In this document: piece by piece, positions 1 to 10,679 of the stretch
Numbering within the stretch: the first letter of the stretch is position 1
Layout of the letters: each line of letters starts with the position of its first letter
DNA from: Cherax quadricarinatus
Taxonomy: Eukaryota > Arthropoda > Malacostraca > Decapoda > Parastacidae
Assembly (NCBI RefSeq): GCF_038502225.1
Contig: NC_091357.1
Span: 6,127,500 to 6,191,499 of the forward strand
DNA: 64,000 nucleotides
Direction: 5' to 3'
The notes under the pieces: generated by a model
Seen by the model: only the letters and a program-made list of their open reading frames with translations
Databases searched by the model: none
Told to the model about the DNA's origin: nothing
Program-made: the position numbers and the translations under genes

Positions 1-308
<308 letters not shown>

Positions 309-414
309 CACGCACAGACACACGCATATACAACAGGCCTAGTGTCTAATCGACATGTGCCTAAGACAAAATGGTAACACACACACATTCAACACTCTCT
401 CTCCTAGCCTGGTG

Positions 415-545
415 GGCCTTATCGTGCCCATGAAGTTAGGGGAAAATGAGTAGGATTCTGCAAGCTGAGAGGCAGGTCCAAGTGCTGGGCCTCGACCCCC
501 TGCAACCACGTACAGGCGAGTACACACTAGGTAAGTACAAACACT
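415..545 (+). mobile_element. LINE 3' tail, second copy
   Basis: Decayed copy of the same CR1-like 3' tail. It contains CCTCGACCCCCTGCAACCACG and GGCGAGTACACAC, followed by a degenerate CA stretch. Coding sequence is largely lost. Confidence 0.6.
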
Positions 546-639
546 CACGCAGACAGTCAGATAAGTCAGAGCAACATAAAGACCCTCAGCGTAAGTACAG
601 TGAATAACCTGAGTATATTACGAAGAGATGCAGTGAAAG

Positions 640-765
640 TTCTGGGATTCAAAATTAAATATGACAGAGCCTAGAAGAACACACAATAAAACCCCAGTTG
701 ATGCGCAAAGGCGGGGCTCAGGAGCTAGAACTCTTCCCCCCCGCACACAGATGGGAAAGTTCACG
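640..765 (+). mobile_element. LINE 3' tail, third copy
   Basis: A third degraded tail (AAATATGACAGAGCC, then GGCGGGGCTCAGGAGCT) in the same orientation. With the two preceding copies it makes a head-to-tail cluster of LINE tails separated by CA-rich sequence. Confidence 0.5.
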
Positions 766-834
766 ATAAATATAGATAAGCCAAAAAATATTGCCTTTCC
801 TGTTTGACTACAAAATATGAAGTCGAACTTGACA

Positions 835-926
835 GATAGGAAGCGCGTCTGTCTCGCCTTCAGCAGACGGAGGATCAAGCGATAGGAAGCGCGTCTGTCT
901 CGCCTTCAGCAGACGGAGGATCAAGC
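835..926 (+). repeat. 46-bp direct tandem duplication
   Basis: The 46-base unit beginning GATAGGAAGCGCGTCTGTCT is present twice, back to back and identical. The sequence family is not recognised. Confidence 0.9.
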
Positions 927-1049
927 CTCCACCACGTCTTGGGCTGAACGACCCACGTTGGTTTAACGTGTAATATAAACAAAGGCTACGGCGCAGGATA
1001 CCTCGTTTAATTTTGTGTCTTATTCGTTTAATTTATTCACATTTGTCCA

Positions 1050-1335
1050 CATAAATGGTGAGTGAGACACATTGCAACAGTTGACTATCATTGTTGGAAC
1101 GTGTCTCTTACCCGGTGGTCTTCTTCAGTCAGATACAGAGTATAGGTTGAAGCCAGCAGAAGCGACGATCTAATGATGATGTAATCAGTCCCTCTAACCC
1201 TGTAGAACTAGTTGGAGGAGATCAGTCCCTCAGCTTGGAAAAAAGTTCATCTCCATGTTGATAAGACGCATGTTTAACACCTAGGTATCTTTACTTCCGG
1301 AATAAAGATACCTAGGTGTTACACATGTGTAATAT
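1050..1335. mobile_element. Decayed foldback element with perfect 18-bp palindrome
   Basis: Contains pieces typical of the foldback family in this window: GAGACACATTGCAAC, CTTCTTCAGTC, AATCAGTCCCTC and a terminal ATAAAGATACC. Positions 1276-1293 and 1303-1320 are perfect 18-base inverted arms around a 9-base loop. The GAAA hairpin core is lost, so this is probably an internally deleted copy. Confidence 0.45.
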
Positions 1336-1386
1336 TTATCGAACTGTTGCTTTTCTAAACCATTCGTTCAAAATTTTTGTGTGTGC

Positions 1387-1590
1387 TGTACTCGCCTATT
1401 TGTGGTTTCTGGGGTCAATTCATAGCTCCTCGCTGGTTCGCTGCTAGGTCCACTCTCTGCGTCCTGGGCTTTATCATACCTCTTCTTAAAGCTATATATG
1501 GATCCTGCCTCCACTAAATTACTCTCCAGATTGTTCCACTTCCTGGCAGCCCTGAAGAAATACTTCCTAACATCACTATGACTCACCAAT
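1387..1590 (-). pseudogene. CR1-like LINE C-terminal fragment
   Basis: On the minus strand the translation shows SDVRKYFFRAARKWNNL, then VEAGSIYSFKKRYDKA, the conserved CR1 C-terminal block, followed by the 3' tail ending GGCGAGTACAGCAC. No RT palm motifs are present. It is a 5'-truncated dead copy of the family also found at 1, 28130 and 59530. Confidence 0.75.
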
Positions 1591-1593
1591 GAT

Positions 1594-1682
1594 CTGTGTT
1601 ATTACTGGCTAGAACAGCTGTCATCTGTGTTATTACTGGCTAGAACAGCTGTCGTGTTATCACTGACTAGAACAACTGTCAG
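1594..1682 (+). repeat. Short 31-bp tandem repeat (about 3 copies)
   Basis: Three imperfect units with the core TTACTGGCTAGAACAGCTGTC. No coding potential was recognised. Confidence 0.75.
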
Positions 1683-1804
1683 TCATGTTTGAAGGGCGTA
1701 ACGCCCCCACGTTTCTGGAGAAGTTTCTCACAAGAGGCAAGCTTCATGGGATTTGCGACTTAAGGCTTGTTCTCGTGTCTGTGTTTTGTCATCTAGCAGC
1801 TAAC

Positions 1805-2160
1805 TGGAGAAACAGCACGTGGTCCCAGTAGACAGCTGGAAGACGGCACGTGGTCCCAGTAGACAGCTGGAAGACGGCACGTGGTCCCAGTAGACAGCTG
1901 GAAGACGGCACGTGGTCCCAGTAGACAGCTGGAAGACGGCACGTGGTCCCAGTAGACAGCTGGAAGACGGCACGTGGTCCCAGTAGACAGCTGGAAGACG
2001 GCACGTGGTCCCAGTAGACAGCTGGAAGACGGCACGTGGTCCCAGTAGACAGCTGGAAGATAGCATGTGGTTCCAGTGGAGCAGCTGGAGAAACAGCACG
2101 TGGTCCCAGTAGGTAACTGGACGACAGCACGTAGTCCCAGTAGAGAGCTGGAAAAACAGC
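1805..2160 (+). repeat. 31-bp minisatellite (about 11 copies)
   Basis: The unit has the core GGTCCCAGTAGACAGCTGGA with a strict 31-base step for the first eight copies; the last three diverge. Because 31 is not a multiple of three, the long open frames here are frame-cycling artefacts. Confidence 0.95.
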
Positions 2161-2312
2161 ACGGTGAAGCGAGAATCTCAGGACGGGGGTGAAGCGAGAA
2201 TCTCAGGGGGGGGTGAAGCGAGAATCCCAGGGGTGAAGCAAGAATCACGGACGCGAAGCGAGAATCCCAGAGGCGAAGCAAGAATCACAATTATAAAGCA
2301 AGAGTCACAGAA
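2161..2312 (+). repeat. Degenerate GTGAAGCGAGAATC tandem repeat
   Basis: Seven or eight imperfect units around the core GAAGCGAGAATCNCAG, with variable spacing. They abut the 31-bp array, suggesting serial local expansion. Confidence 0.8.
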
Positions 2313-2559
2313 AGTAGGTCATTTGAAGTTGCTTGGGCTGTAGAAAATGATTATACACGGTGATGCACCCGGGATTTACCACCTGGATTCTTGAAACCTG
2401 TTGTGTGGGTGAAACATTTCAGCTGTGAGCGAAGGAATATGTAAAGGAGAGAGAGAGAGGAAGCCAATATCAGGATGTGCAGGAGTGACGAATGGGGTCC
2501 CTCAAGGGTAAATGTTACGCTCACTGTTAATTGGCATTTACGTCAGTGTCTGCGTAGGT

Positions 2560-2965
2560 CCCTCTCCACACCCTGTTCAAGCTCACACCCTGTTTAATAA
2601 CCTCTACGTCACTCCCAGTCCTTCCCCACACCTTTCTTATACCTCTCACACCTCCCCTACACTTCCACTAACCTCCCCTATATCCCCACACCTTCCCTAT
2701 ACCTCTCACATCTCACCTATACCACCCACACCTCCCCAGGACTTCCCACACCTTCCATACACCTCCCACACACCTCAGCACTTCCCTAACCCTCACACCT
2801 TGCCGCATCCACACTTCACATTAAAAATATCCACCTCCACCCACACCTTCCCATCACCCATCCATGTCCCCCTTCCCCCACCCGCCCCACACTCCACATC
2901 CTGCTCATCTGGCACACTCCCACACCCTCCTATACCCTCACATCCCCACAGAGACCCAGGATAGA
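2560..2965. repeat. C/CA-rich low-complexity tract
   Basis: Irregular iterations of CCTCCCACACCT and CTATACC on the plus strand. It gives a Pro/His/Ser/Thr-rich translation with no family resemblance, so it is not called as a gene. Confidence 0.75.
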
Positions 2966-3075
2966 CACACCCTAATGCGGCGCCGCATGCTAAATCCAGG
3001 CACGGTTCCTGGCTTTTTTCCTCACTCACCGCCGCTCCCTTCACCACCCTAGTTAGTCGTATGGTCACAACAACC

Positions 3076-3080
<5 letters not shown>

Positions 3081-3129
<49 letters not shown>
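3081..3129. repeat. (GA)n microsatellite
   Basis: About 24 GA dinucleotides, lying just outside the 3' end of a minus-strand LINE fragment. Confidence 0.95.
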
Positions 3130-3132
<3 letters not shown>

Positions 3133-3159
3133 TACATGGGAAAGAAAGATAGTAGAGGA

Positions 3160-3350
3160 CTTTTTTTTACACAGAGTTTGACAAGGTTAAGTTAAGGATC
3201 CCGAACTTTATTGGCAAGCTAAGAGCTGTTACCTACATCAGCTCATTTGAAAGCATTTTTATTGTTATGAAACATACAAGTAGGGAACAGGATGAAGTTG
3301 GAGCCATCTGTGGGCCAGCATTTTCATTAGACCTATCCGCTGAGAAAAAC
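3160..3350 (-). mobile_element. LINE 3' end (MLAHRWL family)
   Basis: On the minus strand the sequence reads MKMLAHRWLQLHPVPY then a stop, followed by a 3' region with GATGTAGGTAACAGCTCTTAG, CAATAAAGTT and GGGATCCTTAACTTAACCT. The same order recurs at 49530-49980, and a short copy lies at 7014-7080. Only the last ~20 codons remain. Non-LTR identity is inferred from the longer copy at 49540. Confidence 0.6.
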
Positions 3351-3413
3351 TATATATCTCTGTATATAGCACATTAAGGACTATTATGTATGTGTTTCGG
3401 GCATGGACTGTGT

Positions 3414-3535
3414 ATGTGTTTGCTTACCTGTATGTGGTTGTAGGGGTCGGCACTTGGCTCCTGGCCCCGCATCTTCGCTAGTCGCTACTAATTCCACTTT
3501 CTCCCTGCTCCAAGAGCCTTTTGTCAGTTCATAAT
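3414..3535 (-). mobile_element. CR1-like LINE 3' tail, minus strand
   Basis: Reverse complement of the tail seen at position 1: TAGTAGCGAC, GCGAAGATGCGGGGCCAGGA, CCCCTACAACCACATACAGG. The coding part is reduced to a few codons. Confidence 0.65.
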
Positions 3536-4440
3536 GCGAAGGACAATAAAGCGCGTCGTAATATACAAAAAAGGTGGTGGGGTGAAGCCTGTGACAAATA
3601 CAAAGGTGAGGTATGGTGTGAGAGAGTAGCATTATATATGGTGGAACACTGCTCGAGGCCTGTCAACAAATCTCTACAAACTGTGTGCTCTGATGAAATG
3701 TGTGAACGCCTCACTGTTGGTTCTTGCATCAAAGTGTGACAAGAAATGTACAAGGTTATGACCACCTCAAAACTACTGCTTCAAGGCTGATGGAGTGATG
3801 ACATCTTTGCCTCACCTCTGTTGCTGCTGGCTCCAGAGTTTGTCACCTCTGTATTACCGCAGATCTTGAATTTCAGCTGTGTATCTGATTTGCAGAGCAG
3901 AACATTTAAAAAATAAAGTGTATCACTGTATTTCCCCCTCCTGGGTGAATTGAATGGAATACTCGACTGCATTGTGCCTTACCTTCTCTTCACAGTATCA
4001 TGTTGAATGTCCTGGGTGTGGTGTCAGCGATGTACTCCATCCGGACTACATTGTTTGCGACAGTATCCTTGAGCAGTTTGACTTCTAACGAGGCATGTAG
4101 AGGATGACCACGACTTTGCTGACTCGCGAATCCATGGAAATCGAAAAAAAAATCTGTAAAAGTGAAGCAATTTAATCCCCATAAACATAATGTAGGTCAG
4201 CAATATTTTGACACAGTAAGGGAAGGTCCATTGTCCTTCACATTTTTATATAGCAATATCTTGGCCAGGAGGGACTTCTGTAAATAACGACATGTCTAAA
4301 CTGGCTAGATTCTACTTTAAGATACACGTCCTTAGCCCTGATCAGGTGGTCTACAGAACCTCTCGGGTGCGACGGGTTGATATTGCTCAGTAATGTGGCT
4401 ATGTTTAGCCATGATGTAAATGGTTAAATTAGACACTTTC
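3536..4440. other. No recognisable feature
   Basis: Mixed-composition sequence with only short open frames. A 72-codon plus frame at 3521-3739 (Trp- and Cys-containing) has no family I recognise, and no splice-consistent gene structure can be argued. Confidence 0.5.
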
Positions 4441-4454
4441 GACAAAAATGTTTA

Positions 4455-4680
4455 TGAAGTGGCTTCCTCAGTCCGGTACAGAGATAAATGGTGGAAGATA
4501 AGGAGTTTGAGGTAATCAGTCCCTCAGCCTGGAGTCGATGTGTTCAGTCCATCAGTCTTGAAACTGATGGAGTGAACACATTGACTCAAGGCTGAGGGAC
4601 TGATTACTTCAAACTACTACTCATCTTCCACCATTTATTTCTGTACCGGACTGAAGAAACCACTTGCTGGCGAATGTTTT
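4455..4680. mobile_element. Foldback element with GAAA-type hairpin core
   Basis: Long inverted arms (about 4455-4555 and 4568-4672) share GTAATCAGTCCCTCAGCCT, TGTGTTCAGTCCATCA and the sequence before GTACCGGACTGAAG. The right arm carries a decayed core, CTGAAGAA, then ACCACTTGCTGG, then CGAATGTTT, matching the CTGAAGAA-hairpin-GAAACGTTT core of other copies (e.g. 38123). Confidence 0.7.
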
Positions 4681-4708
4681 TGTAGCATTTATAGCTTTTT
4701 TTGTGTTT

Positions 4709-5012
4709 TGCCGTTTTCTAGTGTTTTTTGGAGAGTTTTTGCCATTTTCTAGTGTTTTTGGAGAGTTGCCGTTTTCTAGTGTTTTTGGAGAGTTTTTGCC
4801 ATTTTCTAGTGTTTTTGGAGAGTTTTTGCCGTTTTCTAGTGTTTTTGGAGAGTTTTTGCCGTTTTCTAGTGTTTTTGGAGAGTTTTTGCCGTTTTCTAGT
4901 GTTTTTGCCGTTTTCTAGTGTTTTTGGAGAGTTTTTGCCGTTTTCTAGTGTTTTTGGAGAGTTTTTGCCGTTTTCTAGTGTTTTTGGAGAGTTTTTGCAG
5001 TTTTCTAGTGTT
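4709..5012 (+). repeat. 30-bp minisatellite (about 10 copies)
   Basis: The unit core is GTTTTCTAGTGTTTTTGGAG followed by AGTTTTTGCC, with a 30-base period and two shortened units. Being a multiple of three it keeps frames open on both strands, which explains the 113-codon frame. It starts within 40 bp of a foldback element end. Confidence 0.95.
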
Positions 5013-5514
5013 TTTGATGCAAAAGTTAGTTTTGCCAGAGTAAGAGTTTGTGTGGTACACTATGGTTAGCTTCATAGCAATGCTTGGTTTACCAGAACTG
5101 GGCAGTCCGTATATCCAGGCAGACACTGTAAGGGATTACTTACAAGAGTTTCTTACCAAGTTTGGCGCGTTTTACGACGAGACGAGTTTTGGCGGAGGAG
5201 AAAAAACTTAATGAAGTTTAATCGTAAATGTTTCTGCCAGTCAAGATTGCGTTCATTTTTTTTTTCTGGGTGTCGTTAGTAGAATCCGTAACCTGTTCGT
5301 GACGAGTGTTGATAAAAAGGTCACAAACGCAATATAAACATTTATCTGTACGACGTTTCTCCCAACATCGCTCTTTTCATACATGTCTGTAGTACGACTT
5401 GCAGTTTAGCTTATTTATGCACCTGAAGTTTGTGCTGCCAATGTGGGACGGCAGTTTAAACGAAATTGATCCGCAGTTTGAAAACTAAAATTTAAACGAC
5501 GTCTCGGCCATCGA
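5013..5514. other. No recognisable feature
   Basis: AT-leaning sequence with GTTT/CGTT runs; no motif, frame or repeat stands out. Confidence 0.5.
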
Positions 5515-5905
5515 TCAGTTCAGTGATCGACCGAAATAAACCATACCACGGGCGGGGATAGAACCCGCGATCAGAGTGTCTCAAAACTCCAGACCGTCGT
5601 GTTAGCCACTGGACCAGCTAGCCACAATAAGATTCATCCAACTAGGTATATTTCTACACCATAGGAAGGTTAGCATAGGCACCACTGTGACCACAAATGC
5701 AAGTTTTTACAGACGAATCTCCAGCTAGCGTGCCTATGGTGACCTTCCTATGGTGTAGAAATATACCTAGTGGGATGGATCTTATTGTGGCTAGTTGGTC
5801 CAGTGGCTAGCGCGACGGTCTGGAGTTTTGACTCTCTGATCGCGGGTTCTATCCCGCCCGTGGTATGGTTTGTTTGCAATCGTGTCATTACTATTTCGTG
5901 AGTCA
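5515..5905. mobile_element. Palindromic element with two opposed tRNA-like modules
   Basis: About 170-bp arms face each other around 5700. Each outer arm has Pol III-like boxes: plus strand A box TGGTCCAGTGG (5796-5806) and B-like box GGTTCTATCC (5845-5854); minus strand A box at 5606-5616 and B box at 5556-5565. Inner arms share TAGGTATATTTCTACACCAT and a CCTTCCTATGG segment. It could be a head-to-head SINE dimer or a foldback transposon that captured a tRNA-like sequence. Confidence 0.7.
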
Positions 5906-5949
5906 TCGATCGAAATGGTTTAAAGTTGACACCTCCCCCCTTCGAACAC

Positions 5950-6095
5950 CCTCCAGGTATACTCCAAGTATGTAGATGAATGGTTGTATAATTAAGGTAT
6001 ACTCCAGGTATACTTCAATACCCCAGGTATATTCCAGGTGTACACCAGGTACATTCCAGGAATGCTTGAGGTATACTCCAGGTATACCGCGTGTG
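5950..6095 (+). repeat. Degenerate CCAGGTATACT tandem repeat
   Basis: About ten imperfect CCAGGTATACTCCA / CCAGGTGTACA units. The same motif ends several dispersed repeats here (9770, 28615). Confidence 0.75.
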
Positions 6096-6164
6096 GTGAG
6101 TTGAGAACGTACCCTCAGGCGTGGGTTGTCAGGTAGCCTTGCCAACCACGTTCCCATTTTAGAA

Positions 6165-6547
6165 CGCGTTCCGCGTTCGTGTCGGAATGTTGTGCGCTCG
6201 TGTCGGAATGTTGTGCGTTCGTGTCGGAGCGTTCTGCGTTCGTGTCGGAACGTTCTGCGTTCGTGTAAGAGCTTTCTGCGCTTGTGCTAGCACTTTCTGC
6301 CCTCGCATCAGCACTTTCTGCCCTCGCATCAGCACTTTCTGCCCTCGCATCAGCACTTTCTGCCCTCGCATCAGCACTTTCTGCCCTCGCATCAGCACTT
6401 TCTGCCCTCGCATCAGCACTTTCTGCCCTCGCATCAGCACTTTCTGCCCTCGCATCAGCACTTTCTGCCCTCGCATCAACACTTTCTGCCCTCGCATCAA
6501 CACTTTCTGCCCTCGCATCAACACTTTCTGCCCTCGCATCAACACTT
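6165..6547 (+). repeat. 21-bp minisatellite (about 18 copies, two subtypes)
   Basis: About five units of the type CGTTCGTGTCGGAATGTTGTG lead into about 13 units with CCTCGCATCAGCACTTTCTG, same 21-base period. As 21 = 7 codons, all frames stay open on both strands; this accounts for the 161-codon frame. Confidence 0.95.
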
Positions 6548-6829
6548 TACCACTTCCTGAGCTTGTATAAACACCCATCATCTCTCTCATTTCCCCTATG
6601 TATTTATCATATCTCAAATCGTCTCTCATTTTTGACATGCTCATGTTCCAGAGCCGATCACATCATTCTCTGACGTGTCCTGTCACCCCTGCCTCACATC
6701 ATCTCCGCCGTCATGTCTCGCATCATATCTCACATCTGTCATCATATTTCTCATCTTGTATTTGTCAGTCGTTAAATTGAAGATATTGGCAGCGGGAAGT
6801 GAATTTCCAGGCAGAGAAAAGTGAATTTT

Positions 6830-6868
6830 TCTGTTTTTTTTTTTTTTTTTTAGATTTTTTTTTTTTTG
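6830..6868. repeat. Poly(T) tract
   Basis: Two T runs (about 18 and 12 bases) separated by AGA. It may be an old A-tail in minus orientation; no attached element was recognised. Confidence 0.7.
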
Positions 6869-6968
6869 GCTGCGTGTGTGGTACAAGTTTTGTGTTGTTT
6901 GATAGTTTCACTGTATACTGATTGATTGATTGATTGATTCTTTCTTTCTGTTTCTCTCTTTCTGTCTC

Positions 6969-6970
<2 letters not shown>

Positions 6971-7013
<43 letters not shown>
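6971..7013. repeat. (TC)n microsatellite
   Basis: About 20 TC dinucleotides, directly beside a short LINE 3' fragment. Confidence 0.95.
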
Positions 7014-7014
<1 letters not shown>

Positions 7015-7080
7015 ATCAGGGTTTTACAAGGTTAGGTTAAGGATTCCTAACACGCCAAGAGCTGTTACCTACATGAATTC
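7014..7080 (-). mobile_element. LINE 3' terminal fragment (GTAGGTAACAGCTCTTGG type)
   Basis: On the minus strand it reads GTAGGTAACAGCTCTTGGCG, then GGAATCCTTAACCTAACCTTGT, then (GA)n. It matches the 3' ends at 3160-3250 and 49530, and is flanked on both sides by TC/GA microsatellites. Confidence 0.6.
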
Positions 7081-7824
<744 letters not shown>

Positions 7825-7985
7825 ATTAGACACATGTGTAACATCTGGGTATCTTCATTATAGACGTTTCGCCATCCAGTGGCTTTGTCAATACAAACTC
7901 AAGGATAAAGCCACTGGATGCGAAACATCTACAAAAGAAGATACCCAGATGTTGCATTTGTCTAATTCTTCATATAGTCGGTATT
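7825..7985. mobile_element. Foldback unit, family with GCCA-TGGC core
   Basis: Inverted arms: AATTAGACACATGTGTAACA ... GTATCTTC at left, mirrored by AAGATACCCAGATGTTGCAT ... GTCTAATTCT at right. The minus-strand core at 7863-7892 reads TTGACAAA, hairpin GCCA-CTGGA-TGGC, then GAAACGTC. The plus-strand core (7901-7930) has lost one base before GAAAC. The right end carries the 5' head hairpin in reverse, next to GTCGGTATTG. Confidence 0.8.
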
Positions 7986-8464
7986 GTGTACAGTACAGTA
8001 ACTAATATGTGACGAATACTTATCAGTCCTCAGTAATAACTCACATGGAGACAGGAGATTAATTGATCTGCTGAAGAGGGTCCCAGAAGGGAGTAAACTC
8101 TTTTATTTACCCCTGTCTCTGAATCTCGCCTCTTGCACCAAAATTCTTGCTTTTTTTTTTCTCCCCCCCAAATTTCTAATTAATTTTCAGCTGTTTTTTT
8201 TGTTCATCTTTTCACATCTTCCTCTGGGGAAAAACTGGCTGCCTCTTCTGATGCGTTTCCTATCTATATTGCTGTTTTGATTTCTATGATTGCTGAAAGT
8301 TTTTGTTCCGATCCTCTCTGCCTTGCCCTTGTTGCTCCAGTGTTTTTATATGTTATCGATGTGTTTCCAGGACCTGCCTGGTTCTCTTGGTGACCTGACT
8401 TGTCTGAGTGTTCATGGTGACCTCTGTAATGATCATCTGTATGGTGGAGACAGAATTAAGCGGG
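7986..8464. other. No clear feature
   Basis: Includes T-rich stretches near 8150-8200. On the minus strand it may extend the PLE fragment at 8465-8716, but the translation is too decayed to support a call. Confidence 0.4.
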
Positions 8465-8720
8465 TCAGGTTGGGTCACCCCGGCTGTGTTTTCTGATCTG
8501 TCTCCCATACTTCGTCAGTACCTTTATTTTTTCCTCCTCGTTAGATTTTCTAGTGCTTCTCTGGCTCGTTTTATGACATTGTGTTCGTGTCTTTTGTGTG
8601 GATCTCTTTTCTGCTATATGTCCACCTATTGCCTTCAGAGGCACGTAAGTTCTCCCATCTTCTAATAACATTTTCAATTTTCCACTATAATCGACCTTGT
8701 CCATAATTACTATCACATTT
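8465..8720 (-). pseudogene. Penelope-like RT N-terminal fragment (minus)
   Basis: The minus-strand frame contains MIVIMDKVDYSGKLKMLLED then GRTYVPL. Known PLE reverse transcriptases have an ADK...V.D..DY..K...LL.D..TY block upstream of RT motif 1, and the spacing matches. The downstream sequence (Lys/Arg/Thr-rich) is frameshifted. It forms inverted arms with the plus-strand copy at 8815-8970. Confidence 0.6.
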
Positions 8721-8814
8721 GCTTTGTTTCGTAAGGTGAAGTCCAGAATTTTTCCTTAATTCATGGTATAAATCTTTGAGGACAATTGTGTTGCAGAGGT
8801 GTGAGCAATTGCTC

Positions 8815-8985
8815 TCAAAGATTTGTTAAGTTATACCATGAATTAAGGAAAGATCCTGGACTTCACCTTATGCAACAGACAAAACAAATGTGATAGTAAT
8901 TATTGACAAGGTAGATTATAGTGGAAAAATAAACATGTTATTAGAAGACAGAGGAACTTACCTGCCCCTTAACACTCGTTACTTC
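8815..8985 (+). pseudogene. Penelope-like RT N-terminal fragment (plus)
   Basis: Reads ATDKTNVIVIIDKVDYSGKI then NMLLEDRGTY, the same block as the minus-strand copy 100-350 bp upstream. The ATDK-N-VIV start matches the ADK-G-VV signature of PLE RTs better than the minus copy does. The frame soon runs into unrelated sequence. Dead inverted duplicate. Confidence 0.65.
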
Positions 8986-9531
8986 ACTGTAGTGTTGTTC
9001 TGTGTCTTGCTATTGGGTACTATCTACCCCTATCTTCTACAGTCCTTCACTGTCTTGAATATTCTTTGCTCTATGTGCGTTTTCGTAGAGCCGCCTCTAA
9101 GGTGGCATGTAGATCAGTAGAGCGACTTGCTGGCGGAGTGAAACATCTCTGTACATCAGCTACCCCTGTTCACCTAGCAATAACTAGATACTTAGGTGTT
9201 AGTCGGCTGTTATAGGCAAAATATTCATGATTATCCAGATGGAAGTAAGCCACGGTGCTGTGTTTTGCTAGATTATCCTGGGTTAATAAATGCTGGGTTA
9301 TAACATAGCTAAGGATTGTATTACTGTTAGCAGAATTACCGATAATATGTCGCATTAGTTGTACATGTGTCCTTATACTTAACATGACTGAGATGTTTCT
9401 GCCTCAGTAATATTATTATCTGGCTGATTCGCTGACGTCTCAATACTTCCATTTGATTGTTGATATTTATTTCCAGAGGTCACAATTATACTATAAGCCA
9501 ATCGTTTCCAAAATTATTTTAACTGTCACAT
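8986..9531. other. Mostly unassigned; possible foldback remnant near 9340-9385
   Basis: Around 9339-9385 the order AGAATTACCGATAATATGTC, CATTAGTTGTACATGTGTCC, TTATACTTAAC matches the ends of the foldback unit at 34798-34985, suggesting a decayed end-to-end remnant. The rest (8990-9330) shows no recognised feature. Confidence 0.45.
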
Positions 9532-9785
9532 ACTCTGGTGGCCTGGTGGTTAACGCTCTCGCTTCACACGGTGAGGGCCTGGGTTCGATTCCCAGCCAGA
9601 GTAGAAACATTGGACGTGTTTCTTTCCACCTGTTGTCTATGTTCCCCATCAGTAAAATGGGTACCTGGGTGTTAGTCGACTGGTGTGGGTCGCATCCTGG
9701 GACACTGACCTAAGGAGGCCTGGTCACAGACCGGGCCGCGGGGGCGTTCCTCTCTCCAGGTAAACTCCAGGTACAGGTGGAATTC
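9532..9785 (+). mobile_element. tRNA-Val-like SINE
   Basis: Positions 9532-9602 fold as a tRNA: acceptor arms ACTCTGG and CCAGAGT pair perfectly, the A-like box is TGGCCTGGTGG, the anticodon stem CTCGC/GTGAG encloses a loop with TTCACAC (anticodon CAC, Val-like), and the B box is a canonical GGTTCGATTCC. The body continues with GTAAAATGGGTACCTGGGTG and TTAGTCGACTGGTGTGGGTC, then GGCCTGGTCACAGACCGGGC and ends CCAGGTAAACTCCAGGTA. The SINE body recurs at 31545 and 51327 (minus). This looks like a fairly intact Pol III-transcribed retroposon; no target duplication was confirmed. Confidence 0.85.
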
Positions 9786-9947
9786 AGTAATGTAATACCT
9801 ACAGTTTTCCCGTGCTACCAGCTGTTTCACAACATAGCACCACCTGTGGGCGTTAGTGTTCATGATGGTGAACCTAATGAGAAGATTAAGAATAAGAGAG
9901 GACAGTGATTAACAATACAACTAACAGTTATAATTATAATAATTTTT

Positions 9948-10062
9948 AAAGGGGTGAACCGGTATGCCAGCGGAAGGCCTCGGTCAGATGACCAAAAGGT
10001 CCAGCTGCGGGTCATCATATGACTAAGACCTGCGTCAAGAAACACTTGTTCTGTTTCTTGAC
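9948..10062. mobile_element. Dispersed repeat ending in a perfect hairpin
   Basis: Unit with GGGGTGAACCGGTATGCCAG and CGGGTCATCATATGACTAAG, ending in a stem-loop, GTCAAGAAACA-CTTGT-TCTGTTTCTTGAC. I remember similar units as common in decapod sequence; class unknown. Confidence 0.5.
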
Positions 10063-10659
10063 AAGCTTAACCTAACCTAACTATACAGAGTTCAACTTAC
10101 TGCAGATATGATTAACCAAGTGGCTTTTCGAGTTCAACTCGATGCACGAAAATGATTGGATTCCGCTCTTTCCGGACTTAGACTATATAATGAATATATC
10201 TGGACTTAGACTTTATAATGAATATATCTTAAGCCGTACCACTACCTGTTCCATTTACGTTTTTACGCCAATTTCGTATGGGTATGTATTGCATTATTGC
10301 CATGTGGGTTGCCACGGGGAGATCGTAAGTAAGTTTATTTAGGGACACGTACAATTATCATACATTGTGTAAATTACCTAGGATAACCCACAAAAAAATC
10401 AGTGACTTATTTCCATTGGGGTCTTATTATTTAAACCTTAATTAAAACTAGGTAACTCTAGCCCTGGCGAGTCTCTTACTCAGCTGTCCTTGTTTACTTA
10501 TTAGCCTACACTTGGGTAGCAGTCAATTTCCTCATGTGCCGCAAGTTTTCCTGCTTTCTTTGCCGTCTGTACCATTTTTTTTCCTTGATAATTTTTATAT
10601 CTTTCTGGGTCATCTTACCGTGATGAGGATAGTGCGTTGAAGTGCCTGACACTAGATCA
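10063..10659. other. No gene; short 29-bp direct duplication
   Basis: Near 10173-10230 a TCTGGACTTAGACTNTATAATG unit occurs twice. A short (TAACC)3 near 10070 resembles the arthropod telomere motif but is too short to mean anything. Nothing else was recognised. Confidence 0.5.
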
Positions 10660-10679
10660 GTCTTGTACATGTATCAAGA

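Noticed and set aside
9532..9602. Functional tRNA-Val gene
   Set aside because: The cloverleaf is imperfect (8-base anticodon loop) and continues into a SINE body that recurs elsewhere, so it is a retroposon head.
10066..10081. TAACCTAACCTAAC as an internal telomere (TTAGG)n site
   Set aside because: Barely three units; easily chance in this sequence.
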